From: a virus
Reading direction: 5' to 3' (one strand)
Length of the DNA stretch: 27,693 bases
Virus record (IMG/VR): IMGVR_UViG_3300043418_000082
Location: 1-27,693 of that record
The first letter of the stretch is position 1. The number at the start of each line of letters is the position of its first letter. Shown here in pieces: positions 8,619 through 17,451 of the stretch. Below the pieces are notes generated by a model. It saw only the letters and a list, made by a program, of their open reading frames with translations, was not told the origin of the DNA and did no database searches. Made by a program: the position numbers and the translations under genes.

Positions 8619-9320
8619 TTAACTGTTTCTACCTGCGTTTTGAATATCTCTTTGATATTGATTCATTGACTCTATATCACCCGCTAAGATAGCAGCTGTT
8701 TCATCACATAGAATCTCAGCAACATCATCTTTAAACTCACATGTTACATCATGTTGAATAACAGTATTAGTTTCGATATCAATAGATCCTTTAAACTTAA
8801 TAGCTCTTGGCTTTCTGTAGTAAGTAAGCTTTGGAGCTTCGATGTTAAACTCACCATTTGTATAGATCTTAATCTTGTTACTCATGATTGTACAGAAAGT
8901 CTCAGCCCAATCAAAAGAAGGTGACTTAAAATTATCTGTTAGTAACTCATCAGCATTAGCTTCTTCAGCTAAGTATACTGATATGATTCTACTTGGACAA
9001 CATGATGTAATACCTCTTGCACTAATACGAGTAAAGTGCATATAATCAACTGGGATATCAGATGTTTCAAAGTATACATCTCTCTCAATACCACTAAGAT
9101 TAACTTGCTCTAACAATATCTGTAAGTCATCAACAATATTAGATGACTGTTCAGGCATTAATGCTCTTGGTGTTAAACCATGAATAACTCTTCTTGTCCA
9201 CTCAAGTTGTGCCTTATTAAAAGCCTCTTGAATCTGCCAACTTTCAATGTTGTCATAATCAAAGCTTGCTAACTTGTTCAGACGCTGCTTAATCTTAAGC
9301 TGTATAAGTTTGTTATCCAT
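8619..9320 (-). CDS. Putative head-tail connector / ring protein, 233 aa
   Basis: The N-terminal 45 residues (IKQRLNKLASFDYDNIESWQ, then EAFNKAQLEWTRRVIHG) form a helical segment that I associate with neck or ring proteins of Bacteroidota phages, including crAss-like phages. The middle is beta-rich with ISARGITSCCPSRIISVYL, and the C-terminus is helical (LCDETAAILAGDIESMNQYQ), where the ending DIESMNQY recalls adaptor proteins that bind the portal. Position between the capsid genes and the tail genes fits an adaptor that joins portal and tail. The start at 9320 follows a terminator at 9327-9368, so this gene may have its own promoter. Family assignment is from memory and moderate. Confidence 0.5.
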   Translation of the reverse strand: MDNKLIQLKIKQRLNKLASFDYDNIESWQIQEAFNKAQLEWTRRVIHGLTPRALMPEQSSNIVDDLQILLEQVNLSGIERDVYFETSDIPVDYMHFTRISARGITSCCPSRIISVYLAEEANADELLTDNFKSPSFDWAETFCTIMSNKIKIYTNGEFNIEAPKLTYYRKPRAIKFKGSIDIETNTVIQHDVTCEFKDDVAEILCDETAAILAGDIESMNQYQRDIQNAGRNS

Positions 9321-9326
9321 AGTCTT

Positions 9327-9368
9327 TAAAAAGACCTAGGTGCAGATCTTACGGGATGCAGCCTAGGT
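9327..9368 (-). terminator. Terminator-like hairpin between the 338-aa gene and the connector gene
   Basis: On the minus strand ACCTAGG pairs with CCTAGGT, extended by a TGCA/TGCA inner stem, and the hairpin is followed by CTTTTTAAAG. It lies 12 nt after the stop of the 338-aa gene and only 14 nt before the next start. It may act as a partial terminator or as a processing site. Confidence 0.7.
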
Positions 9369-9379
9369 ACTGTTATTTT

Positions 9380-10396
9380 TTACTGTTGCCAGTACTTCTC
9401 AACACGTTCTGTCACATCTCTTAAAATCTCTTCGTTTAAAGGATTCTTCAAGAACTCAACACAGTCTGACGGTGTACGGCCTAACATTGTTGATGTTGAC
9501 ATGTGATAGATAAATCCGTCAGCTTTTGTTGCAATCATCTTGTAATATGTAGAATCTTTAACAATAGCACGAAGCTTTAAAGTTTCCATATCAAGAGCAG
9601 CTACCTCAATAAAACGTTCTGCTGTTTTACGCTTATTCTTATCAACATACTCTCCGTTGATGTATTTATCCATGTTGTCATAGATAATGTCTGTAGGAGT
9701 AGATTTGCGATACTGAGCAGAGTTTACGTCGATCACTTTTGCAACGTAGAATAACTTATTTGTATTCTTATTAAATAACTTCTCAAGTTCAGATAATGCT
9801 TTGTTACGAAGTTTCTTAACCTCTGTATTTGTTGAAGCAGTTTCTTCTAACTTATCTAAGTAGAACTTTGGTGGAACTGGTGTTGTCTTTGCATCATCAA
9901 GTGACTTTGCAACAATACTAAATCCACCTGCTTCAATAGCATACATACGAATCAAATCGTAAGGATCTTTATCAGGTTCTAAGAAGAGTGGTTCGTTTCC
10001 ACATCTAATCTTTATCTTATCCCAAAAATCATCGTTGTTTGGTTTTAGCAAAACAACTTTGTTCCAGAAGTCAGGATCAGTAGGATCAATAATATTTGCA
10101 GCTAACTCTTTTTCTAACTGACAAACAACAGCACGAATCTGTTTAATCTTTGCTTCTGCTTCTTCAGGATTTAAGTCCTTTATCTCTGGAGCGTATTCAT
10201 TCAAACCAGTCTTATACCGTTTGATTCCATTAATCTCAAGGCATGCAATCGACTCTTCGTGGAAAGCTCCTTCAAACAAAGTTAAACCGTATTTTTGAAG
10301 CCCCATGTTATCAACAGTAGGATCAAAGTATGGTCTAATAGCAATCGTTGATCGCTTATTTTGTGGATAACGTTCCACAATAGTTACTGAACTCAT
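9380..10396 (-). CDS. Conserved virion-module protein, 338 aa, unknown function
   Basis: The protein opens with SSVTIVERYPQNKRSTIAIR and FDPTVDNMGLQKYGLTLFEG, then a helical, charged region (about residues 70-110), a block with DPTDPDFWNKVVLLKPN and NDDFWDKIKIRCGNEP, and a C-terminal half with ADGFIYHMSTSTMLGRTPSD and CVEFLKNPLNEEIL. I recall related sequences next to the capsid genes of Bacteroidota phages but no established function. The start at 10396 is directly preceded by the longest A/C-rich leader in the window (three AAACC units). It is probably a structural or capsid-associated protein by position. No nuclease, protease or ATPase motif is visible. Confidence 0.55.
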   Translation of the reverse strand: MSSVTIVERYPQNKRSTIAIRPYFDPTVDNMGLQKYGLTLFEGAFHEESIACLEINGIKRYKTGLNEYAPEIKDLNPEEAEAKIKQIRAVVCQLEKELAANIIDPTDPDFWNKVVLLKPNNDDFWDKIKIRCGNEPLFLEPDKDPYDLIRMYAIEAGGFSIVAKSLDDAKTTPVPPKFYLDKLEETASTNTEVKKLRNKALSELEKLFNKNTNKLFYVAKVIDVNSAQYRKSTPTDIIYDNMDKYINGEYVDKNKRKTAERFIEVAALDMETLKLRAIVKDSTYYKMIATKADGFIYHMSTSTMLGRTPSDCVEFLKNPLNEEILRDVTERVEKYWQQ

Positions 10397-10418
10397 GTTT
10401 GGTTTGGTTTGGTTTATA
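10397..10418 (-). promoter_or_regulatory. A/C-rich leader with three AAACC units
   Basis: On the minus strand TATA is followed by three AAACC repeats ending in AAAC directly before the ATG at 10396. There is no Shine-Dalgarno. The same element precedes starts at 10680, 13854 and 22203 and, more loosely, others. It may be a late promoter start region, a translation enhancer, or both. Confidence 0.55.
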
Positions 10419-10455
10419 ATAAGACTTACTAGACTTCTAGTAAATATCGTATTTC

Positions 10456-10680
10456 TTAATCTAATATCAAAGAGTTAAAGCTTCGTTCTGTAAGATCCTC
10501 TGGATTCCTACTAGCTCTTAACTCCGCTTTTGCTAACTCTGTTTCAGTAAAGAGTAAACATTTATGGCCATGACCATCTTCATCCTTTACCCATACAGCA
10601 AAATAAGCATCATTAACGTTAGGGAAGTTTTGCTTCTTGCTGTTCTTCACCTTTACTAACTGTCCTAGTCTAGCTTTCAT
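10456..10680 (-). CDS. Small conserved protein, 74 aa, between capsid and 338-aa genes
   Basis: The frame extends upstream to a Met at 10770, but I place the start at 10680 (MKARLGQLVKVKNSKKQNFP) because this ATG is directly preceded by the leader TATAAACCAAACCAACACA, as in neighbouring genes, whereas the Met at 10770 has none. The resulting protein is 74 residues with a mixed beta-type first part (DAYFAVWVKDEDGHGHKCLL) and a helical end (ETELAKAELRASRN). Function unknown. It could be a head-decoration or head-completion protein given its place next to the capsid gene, but nothing in the sequence proves it. Confidence 0.6.
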   Translation of the reverse strand: MKARLGQLVKVKNSKKQNFPNVNDAYFAVWVKDEDGHGHKCLLFTETELAKAELRASRNPEDLTERSFNSLILD

Positions 10681-10699
10681 TGTGTTGGTTTGGTTTATA
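10681..10699 (-). promoter_or_regulatory. A/C-rich leader deciding the start at 10680
   Basis: The minus strand reads TATAAACCAAACCAACACA immediately before ATG. It falls inside the longer open frame and so argues that the first 30 codons of that frame are untranslated leader. Confidence 0.5.
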
Positions 10700-10780
10700 G
10701 AACCTGTTGAGAGTTGCAAGCTCTCCGTATGATCAGTACGGTTTGCGTACAACAGGTTGAGGGTTGACACTTTTGATGTC

Positions 10781-10873
10781 TTAGCAACCTTTCTTACCAG
10801 TCATTCCACCTTTTTTATAAGTTGATGGAGCTTTTGGTGCTGCAGGCTTGCTTGCTTTTGTGGACTTTGCCAT
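10781..10873 (-). CDS. Very small basic peptide, 30 aa
   Basis: A 31-codon frame from ATG at 10873 to TAA at 10781 encodes a Lys/Ala/Pro-rich peptide (starts MAKSTKASKPAAPKAP, ends GGMTGKKGC) with nine lysines and no acidic residue. It lies immediately after the capsid gene terminator, with a leader ACATAAACAAAAGCGATT. Composition suggests binding to DNA or to acidic proteins. I recall similar tiny Lys/Ala/Pro peptides near capsid genes in Bacteroidota phages. Short length makes the call less certain, but the lack of any other feature in this 167-nt gap supports it. Confidence 0.55.
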   Translation of the reverse strand: MAKSTKASKPAAPKAPSTYKKGGMTGKKGC

Positions 10874-10892
10874 AATCGCTTTTGTTTATGTT

Positions 10893-10920
10893 AAAACCTG
10901 GAGGATATTACTCCCCCAGG
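10893..10920 (-). terminator. Strong terminator after the major capsid gene
   Basis: On the minus strand CCTGGGGGA pairs with TCCTCCAGG (9 bp, one G-T pair) around a 6-nt loop and is followed by TTTTAA. It starts 18 nt after the stop of the capsid gene, as expected for the end of a highly expressed unit. Confidence 0.85.
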
Positions 10921-10937
10921 CTTAACAGGTTTCTTGA

Positions 10938-12557
10938 TTAGAATGAACCACCAGTTACAGGGTTACGCATCACAATCTTCAATACCTTAGTTGGGTCTTT
11001 AACCCAGATTGCTGGCATTGTTTGTGACATGAACACACGGTATCCGTTGAACTGTCCAGATGACTGGAAGCCTTGAGAACGACCCATGTAATCCATTGTA
11101 CCGTTTTGGTAGAACCACTTCAATTGATTATCCCAAGATAACTTCAATAAGTAGATGTTATCGTTAGTATTATCAGTGATATCAAAGATAACGAAGTTGT
11201 AAGAAGATAATGGGAAACCATCGATGATAGGGTTCTCAATATCGTTTGTGTGTACGTTATCAAACGCAGGGTTCAATACGAACTTAACGTTAGCTAAGAA
11301 TGGAATAACGTATTGTGTATACGCAAAACCGAAGTTTAAGTCCATTCCTTTACCAGTGATAGCACCAACCTCAGAAGCATTGATTACTAAGCCAGAGTTG
11401 ATCGCCTCTTTCTTAATAGCTTCGTTGATTAACTTCATACCACCCATACCTGTTTGAACAACTAATTCACGACGAGGATCTGGTCCTTGGAACTCAACCT
11501 TACCATTGAAGAAGTTGAAGATCTCAGATTTGAACAAGTCTAAGTTGAATGAACCTTTGTTGTAGATACGCTTGTAAGAGTTATCTAACTGCTTCCAAAG
11601 ACCAACTGATAAACGAATATCATCTGGACCATCTTGCTTAACGCGACCCCCTTGTCCCCACATTAAGTAAGACTCAATGTCAGTAGAGATTTTAGATAAG
11701 TGAGCAGCTTCTAAAGTTGTTAAGAATGTACGAGTCAATTGACCGTTTTCGTATGCTTTCTTAACATAGTCTTTACCCATTTTGTTAGCTAAACCTTGTA
11801 AGTCTGTAACCGCAGGATCGATAGACTTATCAAATGAACGCCATAACTCAACAACTGGTACAGTACCATCTGCTTTCATTCCACCTTTCATCATCAAATC
11901 AGCACGAGATGATACAGAATAGTGAACGTGTGCTTCAGCACCACCAACGTAGTTATAGAACTCACGGTGTCCAGCATTAACTTGACCTAAGTCAGAGAAA
12001 CGCTCGCCATACTCTCCACGTGCAGAACCTTTACGGAAGATCTTAGTTCCTTGCTTTACATACTTGTTGTCTAAGAACTTCAAGTTGTCGTTGTTTACTA
12101 ACTGAACTGTGTAGATGAAACCGTCACCTGCAGGGATAATATCATCTGCTGTTACGTACATCTCAGCTCCGTTGTACTTGTCATAAGTGATGATATCACC
12201 ATGACCGAACTGACGCTTGTTCAATTTGATCTTGAACGACTGTCCGTCAATACCTTTTGTAGCATTTGCAGATTCAATATCTTCTAAGATATAAGGAAGA
12301 TCTTGAGCTACAGGGATTTGCCACTTGTACTCACCACGAGAGTTATCAACGTTGATAACGTTTTTACCTCCGAAAGAAGACATCTGGTACAAAGGCATTT
12401 CTACCTTTTGTGCCATTGCCCACAAATCCACTGGACCTAAGTCCATTGGCTCTGAGCTCTTAAGAAGGTTTGATAAGTGGTATGAATCAACGTGAGATGA
12501 AGCTGCATAGCTCGTATCACGCAAAAATATACCATTATTCAAAACTGGAGTTGCCAT
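10938..12557 (-). CDS. Probable major capsid protein, 539 aa
   Basis: Assignment rests on context and character. The gene follows an acidic, coiled scaffold-like gene, lies downstream of portal and terminase genes in the standard order, ends at a strong terminator, and has the size of a large HK97-fold capsid protein. Visible segments include LDRDT-like N-terminal arm residues (NNGIFLRDTSYAASSHVDSY), YKWQIPVAQDLPYILEDIES, a region rich in beta strands with GKGMDLNFGFAYTQYVIPFL, and a C-terminal GFQSSGQFNGYRVFMSQTMP followed by PTKVLKIVMRNPVTGG. I do not see a protease site or cleaved pro-domain. Leader before the start contains TATAACCCTTTAAC. A structure prediction would settle the fold. Confidence 0.75.
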   Translation of the reverse strand: MATPVLNNGIFLRDTSYAASSHVDSYHLSNLLKSSEPMDLGPVDLWAMAQKVEMPLYQMSSFGGKNVINVDNSRGEYKWQIPVAQDLPYILEDIESANATKGIDGQSFKIKLNKRQFGHGDIITYDKYNGAEMYVTADDIIPAGDGFIYTVQLVNNDNLKFLDNKYVKQGTKIFRKGSARGEYGERFSDLGQVNAGHREFYNYVGGAEAHVHYSVSSRADLMMKGGMKADGTVPVVELWRSFDKSIDPAVTDLQGLANKMGKDYVKKAYENGQLTRTFLTTLEAAHLSKISTDIESYLMWGQGGRVKQDGPDDIRLSVGLWKQLDNSYKRIYNKGSFNLDLFKSEIFNFFNGKVEFQGPDPRRELVVQTGMGGMKLINEAIKKEAINSGLVINASEVGAITGKGMDLNFGFAYTQYVIPFLANVKFVLNPAFDNVHTNDIENPIIDGFPLSSYNFVIFDITDNTNDNIYLLKLSWDNQLKWFYQNGTMDYMGRSQGFQSSGQFNGYRVFMSQTMPAIWVKDPTKVLKIVMRNPVTGGSF

Positions 12558-12600
12558 AATGTTTTATTTTTGTTAAAGGGTTATAATATAATCGTTTTGT

Positions 12601-13854
12601 TTAACGCTGGAATATGTTTGTTGGACGAGGAGCTTTTCTTACAGAAGGACGTTTGTCTTCTTCTTCAGCGTAGCTTGATCCAACTTTTCTTGACTGTTCA
12701 GTTTTTAACTGACGCACAGTCTGTTCAACGGCTTGGTTCTTTGCATTCTTTGCAATGTTTTGACGGTACGCTTCAGGATCTGAAAGTAACCACAATGCTT
12801 CTGCAACTAACGGGTAGTTTGGCTCAACAAACTGAAACTTCTCTAAAAGGTGTCCTAACTGATTTGTTGGACGTCCTGATATTGAAGGATAGTTTGGCTG
12901 TACTAAACCTGCATACAAAGATGCTTGTGTTTTCTTATCTAACTTAAGACCATTGATCTCAGCTGGACGTAAAGCTTCAAACACATTCTCCATGTAAGCT
13001 TCTGCCGCTTGTTTTTGTTGACGATTGCGAGCTTCTTGTTCAGCTAATTGAGACTGAACAATCTCTGCTTGCATACTATCTAACTTAGGTTTAAACTGCT
13101 TTGCTTTCTTTTCAAGCACGCCTAAGTCTTTCCATGTCGTCAACTCTTCTTCTATTTCTTCTGTATCACCAAAGTTTGTTGCTTGTAAGTATGAACGAAC
13201 AATAGACTCTTGATCATTCTCATCTGTAGGATTAAGTTCACGAACTTGTTCTACTTGAGCTAAGGCTTGAAATAAACCTTTAAGATCTTGTCCTCCGTCA
13301 GCAACATACTTTGCTGCAACTTGTAACTCTTCTGGTAAAGACTCAAAAAACTCTTGAGGAGTATTTGAAGCAACTTCGTTCTTTAAGTTATCGATGTTTG
13401 CTTGCCATAACTCTTCATAGTCTTTTTCGGCTAACGTACCTAAGTAATCATCAAGAGTTTGTTTTGACTCATCAAAGTCATCAAACGCAAACATCTCTTT
13501 TGATTCAATACGCTTCTTGAAGAAATCAACTAAGCCAGACTTTTCTGTCTTAGGTCGACCACCTTTATTTGGTTTCTGATCTTCATCATCTGCTGGCTCA
13601 TCACCAAGCTGATTAAACAGTTCATCAACCTTTATAGGTTCGTCTTTTTTGTCATCACCGTTATCCGGATCATCTGACGTGTCATCATCTTTCTTATCAA
13701 TAAAAGAAAGATCTGTTTTGTCTTGACTAAACATTGATGGCTTTGCAGGCTCGCTAGAAGCAGGTGTAATAATACTGTCTGCTCCTGGGGCTGATAACCA
13801 GCTATCAATATCCAAGTCTACTGTACCAGTAGTTGGTTCGTTATTTGTTGACAT
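12601..13854 (-). CDS. Probable capsid scaffold protein, 417 aa
   Basis: Residues 1-100 are strongly acidic and disordered-looking (KKDDDTSDDPDNGDDKKDEP). The middle (about 120-290) is helical with heptad-like, Glu/Gln/Lys-rich stretches (EIVQSQLAEQEARNRQQKQA), and the C-terminus is basic (DKRPSVRKAPRPTNIF). This acidic head, coiled body and basic tail is typical of scaffold proteins that bind capsid subunits through the basic end. The gene lies directly upstream of the capsid gene, 43 nt apart, which is the usual position. Start at 13854 is supported by an A/C-rich leader. A dedicated protease was not seen in the window, so the scaffold may be released rather than cleaved. Confidence 0.7.
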   Translation of the reverse strand: MSTNNEPTTGTVDLDIDSWLSAPGADSIITPASSEPAKPSMFSQDKTDLSFIDKKDDDTSDDPDNGDDKKDEPIKVDELFNQLGDEPADDEDQKPNKGGRPKTEKSGLVDFFKKRIESKEMFAFDDFDESKQTLDDYLGTLAEKDYEELWQANIDNLKNEVASNTPQEFFESLPEELQVAAKYVADGGQDLKGLFQALAQVEQVRELNPTDENDQESIVRSYLQATNFGDTEEIEEELTTWKDLGVLEKKAKQFKPKLDSMQAEIVQSQLAEQEARNRQQKQAAEAYMENVFEALRPAEINGLKLDKKTQASLYAGLVQPNYPSISGRPTNQLGHLLEKFQFVEPNYPLVAEALWLLSDPEAYRQNIAKNAKNQAVEQTVRQLKTEQSRKVGSSYAEEEDKRPSVRKAPRPTNIFQR

Positions 13855-13870
13855 ATGTTGGTTGGTTTAT
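13855..13870 (-). promoter_or_regulatory. A/C-rich leader before the scaffold gene
   Basis: The minus strand reads ATAAACCAACCAACAT just before the ATG at 13854, a close match to the leaders at 10397-10418 and 10681-10699. The rest of the gap up to 13967 is AT-rich and holds no gene that I can support. Confidence 0.5.
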
Positions 13871-13967
13871 TTTCTGTATCTCTACAATTATAATATACAT
13901 AATATTATCAGATAAACTTCTGATGTGTACTATGTATTTATCTTACCCTAGGATTATATCGCTATGG

Positions 13968-14693
13968 TTAATCTTTCTTTTTACCATATCTAAATCTTTT
14001 ACCGTGCGTCATATCACTTTTACCTTTACAAACTCTAGTAATATGTGTATTATTAATGTTAAAAAATCTTCCTGCTTCTGCTGCAGATCTAAAACTCATT
14101 AATATATTATCATCTTGATCAATATAATCTACAGCAATAGAACGAGACTTTATTAAACTTATTCTATAGTCTGGATTATTAGCATGCATCTCTTTAAGTT
14201 TAATAGAATGTTTTTTACCTAGTTCTTTTCTTATATCATCAGAAAGATGGGCTGTACCAAAGTTAATGTTTTGTTCAGCATGAAGTTGCTTCATTATTTT
14301 AGAATGTCTAACATGTTTTTGTTTCCATGCTTCTGATTGTAGTAGACTTTCTAATCGTTTATCTTTTGATTCTTTGATATGCTTATAACCTAAACTACCT
14401 TCTCCTCCTAATGTTAGATTTACTAAGTTGCATCCTGCACTTTTAAATAACTTAATATATCTTTTTTCAGCTGTAATCCATTCGTCTAAACTTACTTCAT
14501 CTATTACTTCCATGATTGGTTTTAATCCTTTATCAGCAAGATTTTTTATCCAAGCATTAAGATGTGTTAACCTAGAAGAGCGTTTCCACTGATAAATATG
14601 TTGAGCATATCTACTAGTTGGTTTAACTGAAGTTTTACCTACGTATCTAACAAGTTTAGTTTCTGGATCTATTAAGGTGTATATAGAAACCAT
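13968..14693 (-). CDS. GIY-YIG homing endonuclease with NUMOD DNA-binding domain, 241 aa
   Basis: The catalytic domain occupies about residues 1-95: the GIY/YIG equivalents are IYTL (4-7) and RYVGKT (16-21), followed by the conserved Arg (SRYAQHI, R28) and the metal-binding Glu in AEKRYI (E76), then NLTLGGEGS. A lysine-rich linker leads to a C-terminal NUMOD1/IENR1-type helix-turn-helix (about 187-231: YIDQDDNILMSFRSAAEAGR, then NTHITRVCKGK). All key residues look intact. The start overlaps the portal stop codon (TAATG), and it splits the otherwise adjacent portal and scaffold genes, as expected for a free-standing homing gene. The gene is more AT-rich than its neighbours, consistent with separate transfer. 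Such enzymes cut related phage genomes lacking the gene and spread by repair. Confidence 0.9.
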   Translation of the reverse strand: MVSIYTLIDPETKLVRYVGKTSVKPTSRYAQHIYQWKRSSRLTHLNAWIKNLADKGLKPIMEVIDEVSLDEWITAEKRYIKLFKSAGCNLVNLTLGGEGSLGYKHIKESKDKRLESLLQSEAWKQKHVRHSKIMKQLHAEQNINFGTAHLSDDIRKELGKKHSIKLKEMHANNPDYRISLIKSRSIAVDYIDQDDNILMSFRSAAEAGRFFNINNTHITRVCKGKSDMTHGKRFRYGKKKD

Positions 14694-17440
14694 TATTCTT
14701 TTGTAGATTGTTTAGTGGGTTTATCAAAACGATTTTTATTCTCACGTGCTATTTGTAAGGCTGTATCCATCTTTTCGCGCTCTACACCCATCTTTTCTCT
14801 TTCCAAAGATAGTTTAGCTTGATTAGATTCATTTTTGTTTATCTCCTGTTCACGTTTAAAGCTCATTTGATCATTGTACTGTTGTTGAGATCTAATATCT
14901 TTTAATGCATCTTGATAATCAGACTGCTGATTTTGATTAATATCAAATCCAGATCCTTTACTAGCAGCATTAATTTCAGCTACTGTGATATCTTTTTGAA
15001 TCATCTTATCATCACGATCTGCTTGAGCTTGAATCTCCATCTGCTTAGCTTTCTCTTGTGCAGCTAATTGCTCTTGTTGCATTTGTTGTTGAGCTTGTTG
15101 CTCTTGCTGCTTCATTTGATTAACCTTGTTCTCAGCCTCTTTTAATACACCAGTTAACTCTGCAATCGATTCAGACTTAATAATGTTTCCTAGGTCATAT
15201 ATCGAAGCCCCAGTAGTATTATTATTTAAAGCTAACTGCTTTAACTGATCCATTATCTGACGTTGATTAGTCTTTGTTGTACAGAAGATGTTTAACTCTC
15301 TTAACAATAAATCTGTACCATTCATCTGGAAGTTAACACGTTCATCGTTTGATGTAATATATTGTAATCTAACAGACGGTTTCTTTGAATGATAGTACTG
15401 AGCTAAGTCAGTTCTCATCTCATGAACACGTGGCATTAAGTAATCACTATGTTGAGTAAAGTAAACTTCAGTCTGTGCATAAGATGCATTAACAGCTTGC
15501 TCAATACCTGTCGCAGTTTGTTGTGAAATCTGCTGACCCATACGTTGAGGATTAATACCAATCGTTTCAAACGCTTGATTCTTAAAGTGATTAGCTAACT
15601 GAATACGTGACATTAAACGATTAGTCTGCTCAAGATTAAGAACCTGATAGTGCTGGAATGATAAAGGATTCTCAGTATTTGTAATCGTTGTATCTAACGG
15701 TAACATCTGGAAGTTCTTCATTGCAACGTATGCTTTCTCAAGGTTATTCTTACCCCAATCTTCACCCATTGAGTGACGAGGTAAAGCATTTTGATCAAAC
15801 ATAATCACTGTTCCTAGTTCATCAACTAAGATATCTGCTATCTGATTGTTAACAATGTTGTATCCAATCTGATAAGGTTTCATCATATCAACAAGAGATG
15901 TTGATCTAGTATTTCTATCACCAAATACAGAACCTTCAACGGGTAACTTACAACCATAAAGTGATGACTCACCTTTAAACTGGAATGGAAGACGTGATGG
16001 TTTACCACCATTTAAACCCATATAGATAGGATTAAGACCTCCTGGATTATTCATACCCCAGAATGCAGGACGATTAGGTCCAATCTTAATACCACCCCAT
16101 GTTTCATTAATCCAGATCCAATCAAGATGTTCACCAAAGATTAATGTTTCTTTTGTTTTGTTCTTTAGTGTAGTAGTATTATATAAAGGTTTTTCAGTAA
16201 TCTTGTATGACTCATCAACGATATCTTGAATTACTTCACCTTCTTCTGTAATCTTTGTTAAGTGACCTAGTTTACGTTGTGATTTCCAATAGATTGTTGA
16301 TACACGTAATAAGTGTGTCTTACCAAAGTCAACAGTATCTTCTGAATCTGCTAAGATCCACTCAACAATATCTCCTGTACCAAAATGTGAATCATATTGA
16401 GATGTAAACTGGCGATATGCTAATGATGGCATTTGTGTATTCCACTCATGTGAGCGAGTACCATCATAATAAGATCCATCATTTTGTTGACCGCCAATAG
16501 CATAACCAGCTGCACGAACAGGATATAAAGTCTCAAGAGACTCCATTTGCTCTGCTGTCATCATCCAACCAAACTTATCAATAACGTCTGATACAGACAT
16601 TAAATCAATCTTACCTACCCAGTTACCTTGTGATACATAACGAACATCTGGAGATTTATGATAGAAAGTAAGTAATGGGTTCCATAACTCTACTTCATAA
16701 TCATCTTCTCTCATCTGGAAGTGCCAGAACTCACGGTCAGTAATTAAACTATCTCTAAAGGCACGTTCTTCAAGTTCTTGCATCTTAAAGCGTTCAACGT
16801 CAACAACCATCTGGTGAGATGCCCATTGTTCAATCATTGAACGATAATCTTTTTTGAAAAAGCCTTCAATACCAGGAAGAGTCATTAAGTTTTCTTTACT
16901 TAACTGTTGTTGGGCTTCCTCTGACTCAAGATCCATTCCTGATTGCAACATTTGCTGCATCATCTTTTGTTGTGCTTCTCCAAGTAATACTTGCTCAACC
17001 ATCGCACGTTTCTCTTCTAACATCTCATTGTAAGAAAGATCGTCAACCGCACGAAAAGTTATTTTATTAACACGCTTTGCAAACTCTGAACAGAGTACGT
17101 TTATAACATTTGGGATAATAGGATAAAACTTTAACTCTAAAGCTGTTTGATCCTCTTGAGTTAACATATCAACAATATCAGACATGTCATTACCATCTTC
17201 AACAATGTAATCACTTTTGTCAATGATACCTTTTGCAAGCTTATAGTTTTTCATCAATCTACGCGAGTTTCTGCGTAGTTGTTTCATTCCCTGGAACTCG
17301 AGCCAGTCTAAGTTATGAGCTTTCCACTCATCATCTTTATCTTTCGCGGGTATAAACTGAATAGGCTGGGTTAACGTACCCATCTTGTTATTTTCAGTCT
17401 TTTTACCTGCCTTGGCGTCAAGGGCATTTATAATCTGCAT
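14693..17440 (-). CDS. Portal protein, 915 aa
   Basis: Identified by size, order and character: it follows TerL and the PhoH-like gene and precedes the scaffold and capsid genes. The main body (about residues 1-740) is alpha/beta and charged, with GEDWGKNNLEKAYVAMKNFQ, QRMGQQISQQTATGIEQAVN and YYHSKKPSVRLQYITSNDER, similar to portals of crAss-like and related Bacteroidota phages as I recall them. The last 170 or so residues are a very Gln/Glu/Lys-rich coiled coil (QQEQQAQQQMQQEQLAAQEK and on), probably a long internal barrel or an extended C-terminal helix. The dodecameric ring at the capsid vertex serves DNA entry and joins the tail. Call is confident on context, moderate on motif. Confidence 0.75.
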   Translation of the reverse strand: MQIINALDAKAGKKTENNKMGTLTQPIQFIPAKDKDDEWKAHNLDWLEFQGMKQLRRNSRRLMKNYKLAKGIIDKSDYIVEDGNDMSDIVDMLTQEDQTALELKFYPIIPNVINVLCSEFAKRVNKITFRAVDDLSYNEMLEEKRAMVEQVLLGEAQQKMMQQMLQSGMDLESEEAQQQLSKENLMTLPGIEGFFKKDYRSMIEQWASHQMVVDVERFKMQELEERAFRDSLITDREFWHFQMREDDYEVELWNPLLTFYHKSPDVRYVSQGNWVGKIDLMSVSDVIDKFGWMMTAEQMESLETLYPVRAAGYAIGGQQNDGSYYDGTRSHEWNTQMPSLAYRQFTSQYDSHFGTGDIVEWILADSEDTVDFGKTHLLRVSTIYWKSQRKLGHLTKITEEGEVIQDIVDESYKITEKPLYNTTTLKNKTKETLIFGEHLDWIWINETWGGIKIGPNRPAFWGMNNPGGLNPIYMGLNGGKPSRLPFQFKGESSLYGCKLPVEGSVFGDRNTRSTSLVDMMKPYQIGYNIVNNQIADILVDELGTVIMFDQNALPRHSMGEDWGKNNLEKAYVAMKNFQMLPLDTTITNTENPLSFQHYQVLNLEQTNRLMSRIQLANHFKNQAFETIGINPQRMGQQISQQTATGIEQAVNASYAQTEVYFTQHSDYLMPRVHEMRTDLAQYYHSKKPSVRLQYITSNDERVNFQMNGTDLLLRELNIFCTTKTNQRQIMDQLKQLALNNNTTGASIYDLGNIIKSESIAELTGVLKEAENKVNQMKQQEQQAQQQMQQEQLAAQEKAKQMEIQAQADRDDKMIQKDITVAEINAASKGSGFDINQNQQSDYQDALKDIRSQQQYNDQMSFKREQEINKNESNQAKLSLEREKMGVEREKMDTALQIARENKNRFDKPTKQSTKE

Positions 17441-17451
17441 CTTTGAACTGT

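Noticed and set aside
10681-10770. Longer form of the 74-aa gene starting at 10770
   Set aside because: The first 30 codons contain the leader TATAAACCAAACCAACACA right before the internal ATG at 10680, while 10770 has no comparable leader.
12570-12947. Plus-strand open frame opposite the scaffold gene
   Set aside because: It is the shadow of the minus-strand scaffold gene, with low-complexity Leu-rich translation and no leader.
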